This document shows positions 25,930 to 33,826 of a DNA stretch of 64,000 nt, in pieces. The notes below the pieces were generated by a model. It did not search any database and was not told the DNA's origin. It was given only the letters and a program-made list of their open reading frames with translations. The position numbers were made by a program, and so were the translations under genes. The stretch's first letter is position 1, and each line of letters opens with the position of its first letter. Origin of the DNA: Clostridia bacterium (GTDB lineage Bacteria; Bacillota; Clostridia; Christensenellales; Aristaeellaceae); contig CAAGFE010000060.1 in the NCBI GenBank assembly GCA_900769075.1, forward strand, positions 1 through 64,000, read 5' to 3'.

Positions 25930-27084
25930 TCAGGCGAGGTGCTTTTTCAGAATGCCAAGACCGGCCTTGAGGGTATCGATGTCAATGTTCAGCGGAGGCA
26001 GCAGACGCACCTTCTCGTGGGCGGTCAGCACCATCAGCCCATCCTGCAGACACTCGGCGGCGATTTCGGCGGCTGGCTTTCCGGCAGGCTTGATGCCCAC
26101 CATCATGCCCAGACCGGTGACGCTCTCCACCCCTGCGGCGCCTTCCAGTTCGCGCAGGATCAGTGCTGCACGAGTTCGAACGCCTGCCAGCATCTGTTCG
26201 TCCAGGCGGGAGATGACATTCAGCGCAGCCGCGGCACAGATCGGGTTTCCGCCGTAGGTTGAACCGTGGTCGCCTTTGACAAGCACATCGGCGCACTTTT
26301 CGCCCATCAGGCACGCGCCGATGGGCAGTCCGCCGCCCAGGCCCTTGGCGGTGGTGACCACATCCGGGTGAATGCCATACTGCTCGTAAGCATACAGGGT
26401 GCCGGTGCGCCCGTTTCCGGTCTGCACCTCATCCACCATCAGCAGCACGTCGTTTTCCCTGCAGAGCTTTTCCGCCTGCTGGACGAAGTCCTTCTCCAGC
26501 GGAATCACTCCGCCCTCGCCCTGAATCATTTCCATCAGAATCCCGCATACCGTGCCGGAGGTCAGCACGGCGTTCAGCTCCTCGGCGTTATTGGCATGGA
26601 TATGTTTGAAGCCCTCCGGGAAAGGCCCGAAATGGGCATGGAACCTGTCCTGGCCCGTGGCGGCAAGGGTAGCGATGGTGCGCCCGTGGAAGGAATTCCA
26701 CAGGGTGACGATGGTGCTGCGACCCGTGGCTTCACCGTATTTCCGCGCGACCTTCAATGCGCATTCGTTCGCTTCCGCGCCCGAGTTGCCGAAAAATACC
26801 TTCTTCAGCCCGGTACGCGCACAAAGGAGCTGTGCCAGCTTCGTCTGGGGAGCGGTGTAGTACAGGTTGGAGGTGTGGCCCAGGGCCATCAGCTGGGCGG
26901 TGACCGCTGCCGTCCACTCGGGGTCGCAGGCGCCGAAGAGCGTCACGCCAATCCCGGAGCCAAAGTCGATGTAGGACTTGCCGTCCTCGTCCGTATAGAC
27001 CGCGCCGGAGGCCTGCTCCATCGCCACGTCAAACCGGCCGTAGGTGCCTGCCACATAGGTTTTATCCATTTGCTTGGTGTTCAT
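25930..27084 (-). CDS. argD: Acetylornithine aminotransferase
   Basis: 384-residue class III PLP aminotransferase. Recognised by SGAEANECALKVARKYG, the PLP aspartate in VDEVQTGNGRTGTL, and the lysine in TTAKGLGGGLPIGA. It converts N-acetylglutamate semialdehyde to N-acetylornithine. It is the last gene of argC-argJ-argB-argD; its ATG overlaps the argB stop. Ornithine aminotransferase is a close relative, but the operon settles the call. Confidence 0.95.
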   Translation of the reverse strand: MNTKQMDKTYVAGTYGRFDVAMEQASGAVYTDEDGKSYIDFGSGIGVTLFGACDPEWTAAVTAQLMALGHTSNLYYTAPQTKLAQLLCARTGLKKVFFGNSGAEANECALKVARKYGEATGRSTIVTLWNSFHGRTIATLAATGQDRFHAHFGPFPEGFKHIHANNAEELNAVLTSGTVCGILMEMIQGEGGVIPLEKDFVQQAEKLCRENDVLLMVDEVQTGNGRTGTLYAYEQYGIHPDVVTTAKGLGGGLPIGACLMGEKCADVLVKGDHGSTYGGNPICAAAALNVISRLDEQMLAGVRTRAALILRELEGAAGVESVTGLGMMVGIKPAGKPAAEIAAECLQDGLMVLTAHEKVRLLPPLNIDIDTLKAGLGILKKHLA

Positions 27085-27983
27085 GATGATGCTCCTTCAG
27101 CCTGGAGGCCCAGATCCTTTTTGAACATGGTGCCCGCGCCTTCGTCGGTGAGGCATTCGATCAGCAGCGCATGGGGGACACGTCCATCAATGATGAATAC
27201 CTTGCGCACGCCGTTCTTGATGGCGTTGGTGCAGCATTCCACCTTGGGAATCATGCCGCCGGAGATGATGCCCTGCTCCTTGAGCGCTTCGCAGCCCTTG
27301 AGGTCAATGCGGCGGATGAGGGTCGCGGGATCCTTGGGATCAATCAGCAGACCGACGGTATCGGTCATGGAGATCAGGGCCTCCGCCTTCAGGGAAGCGG
27401 CAATCGCAGCCGCGGCGGTGTCGGCGTTGATGTTGAACACATGCCCGGTTTCGTCCGTACCGATGGTGGATACGACGGGGATGTAGCCCTTCTCCAGCAG
27501 GTCGGTGATCAGCGTGGGATCCACCCGCTCGATCTCGCCGACATATCCCAGCCGGGGATCGACCTGCCTGGCCTTGAGCAGATGGCCGTCCATCCCGCAC
27601 ACGCCCATTGCCCGGCCGCCCAGCAGCTGGAGCTTGGCCACGAGGGACTTGTTGATCTTGCCTGCCAGCACCATCTGGACGATTTCGCTGGTTTCCTCGT
27701 CGGTCACCCGCAGACCGTCCACAAACTCCGACACCTTGCCCACACGCTTGAGCATGCTGGAAATTTCCGGACCGCCGCCATGGACGAGCACAACCTTCAC
27801 ACCGATCAGGCTCATCAGCACCATGTCGCGCATCACGTCATGCTTGAGCTCCTCATTGATCATGGCGTTGCCGCCGTATTTGACGACAATCACCTTGCCG
27901 TTGTACTTTTGAATATAGGGCAGCGCCTCCACCAGCACCTGGGCACGGTCAGCGTTGTTCAGCTTGGAAACATGCTCGCTCAT
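27081..27983 (-). CDS. argB: N-acetylglutamate kinase
   Basis: 300-residue amino-acid kinase family protein. Visible motifs: VVKYGGNAM near the N-terminus, VLVHGGGPEISSML for substrate and phosphate binding, INADTAAAAIAASLKAEALI, and a C-terminal GGMIPKVECC segment. The extra N-terminal helix (ADRAQVLVEALPYIQKYN) is typical of arginine-inhibited hexameric forms, so feedback inhibition is plausible. It catalyses the second step of arginine synthesis. The ribosome site GAAGGAG is well placed. Confidence 0.96.
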   Translation of the reverse strand: MSEHVSKLNNADRAQVLVEALPYIQKYNGKVIVVKYGGNAMINEELKHDVMRDMVLMSLIGVKVVLVHGGGPEISSMLKRVGKVSEFVDGLRVTDEETSEIVQMVLAGKINKSLVAKLQLLGGRAMGVCGMDGHLLKARQVDPRLGYVGEIERVDPTLITDLLEKGYIPVVSTIGTDETGHVFNINADTAAAAIAASLKAEALISMTDTVGLLIDPKDPATLIRRIDLKGCEALKEQGIISGGMIPKVECCTNAIKNGVRKVFIIDGRVPHALLIECLTDEGAGTMFKKDLGLQAEGASS

Positions 27984-27998
27984 TTGTATTCTCCTTCA

Positions 27999-29213
27999 TC
28001 AGGTGCGGTAGTCACCGTTGATCTTCACATAATCGTAAGTCAGATCGCATCCCCACGCGGTGGCGGACGCGTCGCCGTCGTGTAGGGTGACCAGCACATC
28101 GATTTCGTCCTCCAGGAGAATTTCCTTGGCCTTCTCCTCGGAGAAGGGCAGGGAAGCGCCGTTCTGGCAGACAGTGATCTGGCCTTTCCGGCTGCGGAAG
28201 GTTACATCCACGGCCTTGACGTCAAGCTGCGCGCCGGAATAGCCCAGGGCGCACAGCACACGGCCCCAGTTTGCGTCCGCACCGAAGATGGCAGCCTTGA
28301 AGAGGCTGGAACACACAACGGCCTTCGCAGCAAGCTTGGCATCCTTAACTGACCTGCCACCGGTGACGATGCAGGTCAGCAGACGGGTTGCGCCCTCGCC
28401 GTCCTTGGCGATCATCCGGCAAAGGGTCGAGGTGACCTCGTTCAGCGCGGCACAGAAGGCAGCGTAATCTTCGCCCTCGCCATCAATCAGGGCGTTGCCG
28501 GCCAGGCCGTTGGACAGGATGCAGACCATGTCGTTGGTGGACGTATCTCCGTCGACGCTGGTCATGTTAAAGGTATCCTGCACGTTGTCCGCCAGGGCTT
28601 TTTTGAGCATCCGGGGCGAAATCGCCGCGTCGCAGGTGAGGAAAACCAGCATCGTGGCCAGGTTGGGATGAATCATGCCGCTGCCCTTGGCAATGCCGCC
28701 CAGCTTGCATTCCACCCCGCCTGCCAGGAAGGATACAGCCACTTCCTTCAGCCGGGTATCGGTGGTCATGATGCCTTCAGCGGCCTCCTGGCTCCCGCCT
28801 TTGCATACGGCTGCAGCTAGCGCGGGCATGCCTTCCTGAATCGGATCAATCGGCAGCGGCTGCCCAATCACGCCGGTGGATGCGACGATCACGTCCTCCG
28901 CCTTCACACCGGTTGCCTGGGCAGCCAGTTCACACATCTGCCAGGCCACCGCTTCGCCATCGGCGTTGCAGGTGTTGGCGTTGCCGCTGTTGCAGATGAC
29001 GGCTTGGGCGATCCCGTTTGCCAGGTTGCGCTGGGTCACATAGATCGGCGCGCCCTTGACCAGGTTCTGCGTATATACCGCGCTGGCAGAGGCGGGAACC
29101 TCGCTGATGATCAGGGACAGATCGCGCTTGGTGCGGTTCTTGCGGATGCCGCAGTGCACGCCGCCCGCCTTGAAGCCCTTCGGCGCACATACGCCGCCAT
29201 GGATATGCTGCAT
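27999..29213 (-). CDS. argJ: Glutamate N-acetyltransferase / amino-acid acetyltransferase ArgJ
   Basis: 404-residue ArgJ, which transfers acetyl from N-acetylornithine to glutamate and so recycles the acetyl group. It is made as a precursor that cleaves itself before the threonine in HPNLATML; here that is Thr187, inside KGSGMIHPNLATMLVFLTCD. VNGDTSTND-type segment reads SVDGDTSTNDM. ATG 29213 follows GGAGGAATCG. Bifunctional use of acetyl-CoA is common in this family but cannot be decided from sequence. Confidence 0.95.
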   Translation of the reverse strand: MQHIHGGVCAPKGFKAGGVHCGIRKNRTKRDLSLIISEVPASASAVYTQNLVKGAPIYVTQRNLANGIAQAVICNSGNANTCNADGEAVAWQMCELAAQATGVKAEDVIVASTGVIGQPLPIDPIQEGMPALAAAVCKGGSQEAAEGIMTTDTRLKEVAVSFLAGGVECKLGGIAKGSGMIHPNLATMLVFLTCDAAISPRMLKKALADNVQDTFNMTSVDGDTSTNDMVCILSNGLAGNALIDGEGEDYAAFCAALNEVTSTLCRMIAKDGEGATRLLTCIVTGGRSVKDAKLAAKAVVCSSLFKAAIFGADANWGRVLCALGYSGAQLDVKAVDVTFRSRKGQITVCQNGASLPFSEEKAKEILLEDEIDVLVTLHDGDASATAWGCDLTYDYVKINGDYRT

Positions 29214-29240
29214 AACGATTCCTCCATACATGTTCGTGAT

Positions 29241-30188
29241 TCACAACGTCAGGCCGGTGGTTTCATCCACGCCGGTCATCAGATTCAGGCACTGCAGCGC
29301 AGCGCCGGACGACCCCTTGCCCAGGTTGTCAAACAGGGAGACCAGCTGAATCCGCTCGTCGCTGCCCAGCACCATCAGCTGCATGCCATCCTTCCCGGAA
29401 AGCGCATTCGCCGGTATAAAACCGCCCATGTCCGCCACTTCATCCGGGCCAAGCACCTTGACGACGGGCGAACCGGCGTAGTGATCCTTGAGGCATGCAA
29501 GCACGTTTTTCAGCGGATGATCGCAGGTGAGCTGGCTGGCATGCAGCGGAACGGTTACCTCCATGCCGGAATAGAAATCCGCGACGATGGGCGCAAAGAG
29601 CGGCGCAGTGTTCAAACCAGGCACACGGGTCATTTCCGGGATATGCTTATGCGCCTGCGTCAGGCCGTACTGACGCGGGCTTTTCAGCGCTTCGTCAGCC
29701 TCAGGGCCTTCGTACTGGGCGATCATCTTCTTGCCGCCGCCGGAATAGCCAGTCAGGGAGAAGCAGGACAGGGCAGCGTCCTTCGGCAGCAGGCCGGCCA
29801 TCGTCAGCGGTGTGACCAGGCTGATGAAGCCGCTGGCATGGCATCCTGGCACCGCCACGCGATTGCCTTCCATCATGGCCTTCCGGTGATTTGCGGACAG
29901 TTCCGCAAAGCCGTAGACCCAGCCTTCCTGCACGCGATGCGCTGTGGAGGTGTCAAGGATGCGCGCCTTGCTGCCCTCCGCCAGCGCGACCGATTCCTTT
30001 GCCGCAGCGTCCGGCAGGCAAAGCACCGCGATATCCGCCGCATGGATGGCGTCCTTTCGGGCCGCGGGATCCTTGCGCGATGCTTCGGGCAGCGTCAGTA
30101 CTTCCAAATCGGGACGGGCAGCAAGACGCTCAAAAATGCGCAGCCCCGTCGTGCCCTCTTTCCCGTCGATAAAAACCGTCAACGACAT
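29241..30188 (-). CDS. argC: N-acetyl-gamma-glutamyl-phosphate reductase, type 2
   Basis: 315-residue short-form ArgC. It starts with a Rossmann segment FIDGKEGTTGLRIFERL and has the catalytic cysteine in VAVPGCHASGFI and the HVPEM-like region KHIPEMTRV. It reduces N-acetylglutamyl phosphate to the semialdehyde. It is the first gene of the arginine operon, 23 bp downstream of a palindromic site and promoter. Length and lack of the usual insert mark it as type 2. Confidence 0.95.
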   Translation of the reverse strand: MSLTVFIDGKEGTTGLRIFERLAARPDLEVLTLPEASRKDPAARKDAIHAADIAVLCLPDAAAKESVALAEGSKARILDTSTAHRVQEGWVYGFAELSANHRKAMMEGNRVAVPGCHASGFISLVTPLTMAGLLPKDAALSCFSLTGYSGGGKKMIAQYEGPEADEALKSPRQYGLTQAHKHIPEMTRVPGLNTAPLFAPIVADFYSGMEVTVPLHASQLTCDHPLKNVLACLKDHYAGSPVVKVLGPDEVADMGGFIPANALSGKDGMQLMVLGSDERIQLVSLFDNLGKGSSGAALQCLNLMTGVDETTGLTL

Positions 30189-30210
30189 GACCAGGTTCCT
30201 CCTCTGTGCA

Positions 30211-30235
30211 ATTTATGCGAACATGTCGCATAAAT
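30211..30235. promoter_or_regulatory. Palindromic operator candidate of the arginine operon
   Basis: ATTTATGCGA and TCGCATAAAT form perfect 10-bp arms around ACATG, between the argC promoter start site (about 30237) and the ribosome site. The position suits a repressor. It does not match the usual ArgR box pattern (TGAAT..ATTCA) well, so the bound protein is uncertain. Confidence 0.6.
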
Positions 30236-30243
30236 ATACAGAT

Positions 30244-30271
30244 ATTATACACCAGATATGAATATTGTCAA
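30244..30271 (-). promoter_or_regulatory. argC promoter
   Basis: TTGACA (30266-30271), 16-bp spacer, TATAAT (30244-30249) on the minus strand; both boxes perfect. A half-site like an ARG box (ATATTCATAT) lies in the spacer. Confidence 0.88.
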
Positions 30272-30283
30272 GCGCTGGAACAA

Positions 30284-30338
30284 ATAAAAACAAAGGAATC
30301 CATCTTGGAAGTATCCGGTCTTCCGCGATGGATTCCTT
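30284..30338 (-). terminator. Terminator after the DUF4230 gene
   Basis: Perfect 12-bp stem AAGGAATCCATC/GATGGATTCCTT (30293-30338, 22-base loop) followed on the minus strand by TTGTTTTTATTTG. Confidence 0.85.
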
Positions 30339-30357
30339 CGGCATGATACAGACGCTG

Positions 30358-30972
30358 TCAGGGGGTGTTCTCAGCTCTCCGATAGGTCAGCGTGAGATTC
30401 CCGTTCACATCCTTCAGCCAGGCGGAAATGGTTTTCCCGAAGGCTTCCAGGGTGGCGTCCCAAAGCTGTTCGCCGGCCTCGCCGGTCAGGTAAGCATCCC
30501 GTCTGGCAATGCGTTCGGTTTCCAGCAGCTTTTCGTAATCCTCCAGGGTGAAACCCTTATACCAGAAATCGTTTTTGTAGACCTCCTGGGGCGTGAGTGA
30601 GTCCTGAATCAGCCCGGGCTGGGGAAGAATAAAAATGATTTCATCACCTGCCACCTGCATGGTGACATCGCTGAGGTCGATGCCGAAAGAGCCTTCGTAG
30701 GTGAAGCTGACGTTGACCTCAGCCACAGTGCCGATGAACGCTGCCTGGATGTCGTAATGCAGCACGCCGTCCTCCTCAACCCTCAGCGTTACCAGCTGGG
30801 TGCTGGTTTCCATCCGGGAGGCAAGGATGGCGCTGGCTCTGATCGCCGCGCCGCTTTCATCCGGCAGCAGGCGATCCGCCAAGCGGGAAACATAAGGGAA
30901 CAGCACAACCACAAGGATCACCGTGACTGCGCCTCCAACGACTCTCGCAATCCAGCGAAGGAATGCTTTCAT
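30358..30972 (-). CDS. DUF4230 domain membrane-anchored protein
   Basis: 204-residue protein with an N-terminal membrane helix (about 8-26, VVGGAVTVILVVVLFPYV) and an extracytoplasmic DUF4230 domain (ASRMETSTQLVTLRVEEDG, AFIGTVAEVNVSFTYEGSFGI, VAGDEIIFILPQP). The family is of unknown function and occurs in many Firmicutes and Bacteroidetes. Its start overlaps the stop of the upstream small membrane protein, so the two likely act together at the envelope. Confidence 0.75.
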   Translation of the reverse strand: MKAFLRWIARVVGGAVTVILVVVLFPYVSRLADRLLPDESGAAIRASAILASRMETSTQLVTLRVEEDGVLHYDIQAAFIGTVAEVNVSFTYEGSFGIDLSDVTMQVAGDEIIFILPQPGLIQDSLTPQEVYKNDFWYKGFTLEDYEKLLETERIARRDAYLTGEAGEQLWDATLEAFGKTISAWLKDVNGNLTLTYRRAENTP

Positions 30973-31283
30973 AAGGCACCCCCTGTCAGCACATTCAGAT
31001 AGACAAGCAGGGGAATGATCACATACCGCAGCCCCTCAATGATCACTGTGATGAGGCCAATCACCGCGAAAAGATTCCATAGCGTGAAAATCTTCCGGCG
31101 GCGTCGGCGCTGTTCCTGCTCCCGAGGCTCCTTCTGGCCCTGCCTGCGTACACCGTCCGTGGGAGGAGGACTGTCAAAGGTCTGCTGCGGCTGCCAGCCC
31201 TGGGTCGGCTGATTCTGCGGAAAACGGTAAACAGGCTGCTGCGGATGATCCGCAAAACGGCGTTCCTGCTGATTCGGCTGCAT
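30969..31283 (-). CDS. Small Gln/Pro-rich single-pass membrane protein
   Basis: 104-residue protein I cannot assign. The first 60 residues are rich in Gln, Pro and Arg (PQQPVYRFPQNQPTQGWQPQ) and probably disordered. A basic patch (EQRRRRRKI) precedes one or two hydrophobic stretches (LWNLFAVIGLITVIIEGL, VIIPLLVYLNVL). ATG 31283 follows GGAAAGGAG. The topology suggests a cytosolic disordered tail tied to the membrane. It is coupled to the DUF4230 gene by a 4-base overlap. A TATAAT box (31337-31342, minus strand) lies upstream without a good -35. Confidence 0.6.
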   Translation of the reverse strand: MQPNQQERRFADHPQQPVYRFPQNQPTQGWQPQQTFDSPPPTDGVRRQGQKEPREQEQRRRRRKIFTLWNLFAVIGLITVIIEGLRYVIIPLLVYLNVLTGGAL

Positions 31284-31410
31284 CTGTACAGCTCCTTTCC
31301 AAGGTTCCGGGGAGTGATAATCCTCCCACAATGATCATTATACGACAAAGTGCTCTATTTTTCCACCCCCATTTGGGTCTCCGGGTCTTTCCTGCGTGCG
31401 CTTCCGCTGA

Positions 31411-31935
31411 AGGGAAAATGAAATCTCAGAATTGTAGAAGCAACAAACATAGGTTACACAGAGAGAACGGAGCGGAGAGTCAAGGGAAGGGTGGAGAATT
31501 GCGAAGCAAATACGACCCGACCTTGACTGTGGCGCGAAGAATATCATGGGAAGAGGGTGGTTGTTACTTCCTGGCATACCGCCTAACCAGCTTGCGTTCC
31601 TCTTCCGTCTGCTGCCTCGGAAAATAGTGCGGTGTGCGTGGCTGATCCTTCAGGCTTTACGGCGTCCCATCATTACGATTTTTCCATTTGTGCACCGTCT
31701 TTCGGCTTAGCCTATACCGATTCGCTGTTGCTGTTACGCCGTGTTCCAACGCATATTTCAGTACCCGTTGACGAAAGTAGGCTTCCTGTGTTATCTTATC
31801 CATGGAGAACTCCTCTGCGGTATGTTGTTGGTCGCGCTTCTATCTTACCACAGTCGGGTTCTCTTTTCTATATCCTCCTGTTACCTATGCTTTGTTCCCC
31901 AACACTCCTGTTATCTTTGTGTTTTTCCGCAATAA
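31411..31935 (-). mobile_element. Decayed, internally deleted IS481-like element, copy 1
   Basis: About 0.5 kb, matched over most of its length by a second copy at 60214-60727 in the opposite orientation. Ends carry related inverted repeats: GGAACAAAGCATAGGTAACA on the left (about 31884-31898) and GCAACAAACATAGGTTACA on the right (about 31441-31459). The left end appears twice in tandem, since TTATTGCGGAAAAACACAAA precedes a related unit. A transposase start remains but the catalytic DDE part is missing. 23 bp at the right flank (31411-31433) are identical to the left flank of copy 2. No target duplication was found. Confidence 0.75.
31564..31803 (-). pseudogene. IS481-like transposase, N-terminal remnant
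   Basis: From ATG 31803 (MDKITQEAYFRQRVLKYALE) the frame encodes a helix-turn-helix region (ANRYRLSRKTVHKWKNR) up to a TAA at about residue 49. It resumes after the stop with SLKDQPRTPHYFPRQQTEEE and stops again at 31564. This matches the DNA-binding start of IS481-family transposases, but the integrase core is gone. Confidence 0.75.
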
Positions 31936-31963
31936 TCCCTTGCAGCCTTTTTTTGTAGAAAGG

Positions 31964-31993
31964 TTGACAAACATGCCTCTGTGGGATTATCAT
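31964..31993 (+). promoter_or_regulatory. corA promoter
   Basis: TTGACA (31964-31969), 18-bp spacer, TATCAT (31988-31993). It leaves a leader of about 160 bases before corA. It sits immediately beside the IS remnant. Confidence 0.8.
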
Positions 31994-32051
31994 ACACCTT
32001 GGTGAATGATTGAAATCCGATCGAAAATGGAAGGAAGGAGCGACAGACCAC

Positions 32052-32123
32052 ATGGACGGTGACCCGTATAGTACCAACAATGACACGGTCCGGCGCTCCT
32101 GCCCTGCATCCGAACAGGGCTGA
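32052..32123 (+). CDS. Possible 23-residue leader peptide upstream of corA
   Basis: ATG 32052 is preceded by AAGGAAGGAG (spacing about 11) and encodes 23 residues starting MDGDPYSTNNDTVRR, ending at TGA 32121-32123. An acidic start with proline recalls MgtL and similar leaders of Mg transporters, where ribosome instability at low Mg2+ controls the downstream gene. The frame overlaps two RNA stems: AGGAGCG/CGCTCCT enclosing most of it, and GCCCTG/CAGGGC at its end. Real translation is unproven. Confidence 0.4.
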   Translation: MDGDPYSTNNDTVRRSCPASEQG

Positions 32124-32161
32124 CGCAGCGCCACCGTTCTCTCAGAAAGGACGATTGCGCG

Positions 32162-33103
32162 ATGAAAAGAATCTTCAAAACCGTAGATGACCATCTGACC
32201 GAGTGTACCACCCTGGAAAAGGGTTCCTGGGTACACCTTCTCAATCCAACCCGGGAAGAGGTGGAGGGCTTGACAACCCGCTTCCACCTGGATCCTTCCT
32301 ACCTGCCGGCTGCGCTGGATGAGGAAGAATCTGCCCGTATCGACTCTGATCCCGACAAGCAGCAGACGCTGATCCTCGTTGATATCCCCTATGTTGAGGC
32401 GGAAGGCAGCGGCTATGTGTACTCGACGATCCCGCTGGGGATCGTGCTGTGTGATGAGGTCATCATCACCGTCTGCACCCGCGATACGCCCATCATCAGC
32501 GATTTCACGGAGGAGCGCATCCGCAACTTCTGGACCTTCAAGCGGACCAGGTTCATTCTGCAGCTGCTGCAGCGAAACGCCGGGCGCTTCCTGTCCTACC
32601 TGAAGCAGATTGACAAATCCAGCCTGTTGGTGCAGGAAAAGCTGGAGAGGGCCAGCCGCAATCAGGAGCTGCTTCAGATGATGAAGCTGGAAAAATCTCT
32701 GGTTTACTTCAACACCTCCCTCAAGGGCAACGCGCTGGTGCTGGAGAAGCTGATGCGTCAGGACGTGCTGAAACGGTATCCCGAAGATACCGATTTGCTG
32801 GAGGACGTCATCATCGAAAACAAGCAGGCCATCGAGATGTGTACGATCTACCGGGACATCATGTCCAACACGACGGAAACCTTCGCGTCGGTGATCAGCA
32901 ACAACCTGAACATCACCATGAAGCTGCTTACCTCATTGACCGTGCTGCTGGCGATTCCCGCCATTATCACGGGCCTGTGGGGTGTAAACGTACCTGTGCC
33001 CTTCGAGGGACAATCATGGGGCTTCCTGGCTGTGTTGGGTATTACCGTGATGTCCGTCATCATTACGGCGATCTTCATGATCCGAAAAAATATGTTCCAT
33101 TGA
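32162..33103 (+). CDS. corA: CorA family divalent-cation transporter
   Basis: 313-residue channel for Mg2+ (or Co2+/Ni2+). A large cytosolic N-terminal domain and long stalk helix are followed by two membrane segments near the C-terminus (about 253-273 and 287-307). The selectivity motif between them, usually GMN, reads GVN in GLWGVNVPVPF, with the rest of the loop conserved. It has its own promoter and a 160-base structured leader, so expression is probably controlled after initiation. ATG 32162 follows AGAAAGGACG. A terminator closes the unit. Confidence 0.92.
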   Translation: MKRIFKTVDDHLTECTTLEKGSWVHLLNPTREEVEGLTTRFHLDPSYLPAALDEEESARIDSDPDKQQTLILVDIPYVEAEGSGYVYSTIPLGIVLCDEVIITVCTRDTPIISDFTEERIRNFWTFKRTRFILQLLQRNAGRFLSYLKQIDKSSLLVQEKLERASRNQELLQMMKLEKSLVYFNTSLKGNALVLEKLMRQDVLKRYPEDTDLLEDVIIENKQAIEMCTIYRDIMSNTTETFASVISNNLNITMKLLTSLTVLLAIPAIITGLWGVNVPVPFEGQSWGFLAVLGITVMSVIITAIFMIRKNMFH

Positions 33104-33113
33104 CGAAGGCACG

Positions 33114-33146
33114 AAAACCGTCCGACACTCTTGCCGGGCGGTTTTG
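33114..33146 (+). terminator. Terminator after corA
   Basis: AAAACCGTCCG/CGGGCGGTTTT stem with a 10-base loop, followed by GTT. Confidence 0.8.
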
Positions 33147-33177
33147 TTCTGAAAGATAAACAAATGTTGAAGGAAAG

Positions 33178-33207
33178 TTGATGATGAGTTAGTTTTCGCG
33201 CGATAAT
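33178..33207 (+). promoter_or_regulatory. Promoter upstream of pgsA
   Basis: TTGATG (33178-33183), 18-bp spacer, GATAAT (33202-33207). Moderate match, well placed 39 bp before the start codon. Confidence 0.55.
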
Positions 33208-33245
33208 ATCATATTGTTCATTGATACAAACGGAGGCATCGACTC

Positions 33246-33806
33246 ATGAAGTTCAACAAGCGTCAAATCCTGACAATCCCGAATTTCCTTTCCCTGCTGC
33301 GGCTGATCATGATTCCCGTGTTCGTGTGGCTTTATCTGAACGGCTACGACAGGTGGACGGCTTTTGTGCTGATTCTCTCGGGCGTCACCGATGTGGTGGA
33401 CGGCTTTATCGCACGTCATTTCAACCAGGTGTCTGATTTCGGCAAGGCTTTTGATCCACTGGCGGACAAGCTGACCCAGGCCGCTATGCTGCTTTGCCTT
33501 GTGTCCCGCTACCCGACCATGATCGTGCCCTTCGTTCTCCTGGCAGTGAAGGAAATCTTTGGCGCTGTGTCCGGCCTCATCGTCATTCGCAAAACCGGTG
33601 AGGTGCTGGGCGCTGAATGGCACGGCAAGGTCACGACGCTGCTGCTGTATGGCATGATGATTCTCCATGTCGTCTGGCAGGGAATCCCCCTGTGGACGTC
33701 GAACCTTCTTACCATCAGCTGTGTTGTCATGATGATGGTTTCCTTCTGCCTGTATGCCAGGAGGAACATCCGCGCGATTCGTAGCGTGTCTGGAAATGCG
33801 CAATAA
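33246..33806 (+). CDS. pgsA: CDP-alcohol phosphatidyltransferase (PgsA-type)
   Basis: 186-residue membrane enzyme with the CDP-alcohol motif DVVDGFIARHFNQVSDFGKA followed by FDPLAD, all aspartates intact. About five hydrophobic helices. It most likely makes phosphatidylglycerol phosphate from CDP-diacylglycerol and glycerol-3-phosphate; length and N-terminus (ILTIPNFLSLLRLIMIPVFV) fit PgsA better than phosphatidylserine synthase. Followed 20 bp later by the rhomboid-like gene. Confidence 0.88.
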   Translation: MKFNKRQILTIPNFLSLLRLIMIPVFVWLYLNGYDRWTAFVLILSGVTDVVDGFIARHFNQVSDFGKAFDPLADKLTQAAMLLCLVSRYPTMIVPFVLLAVKEIFGAVSGLIVIRKTGEVLGAEWHGKVTTLLLYGMMILHVVWQGIPLWTSNLLTISCVVMMMVSFCLYARRNIRAIRSVSGNAQ

Positions 33807-33826
33807 GCCCGAGGAGGCCCTCCGAT

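Noticed and set aside
30211..30235. LexA box at the arginine promoter
   Set aside because: CGAACATGTCG in its centre looks similar, but spacing is three bases short of CGAAC-N4-GTTCG.
32000..32161. M-box (ykoK) magnesium riboswitch upstream of corA
   Set aside because: The leader is structured, but I could not find the conserved M-box loops; the leader-peptide reading fits better.
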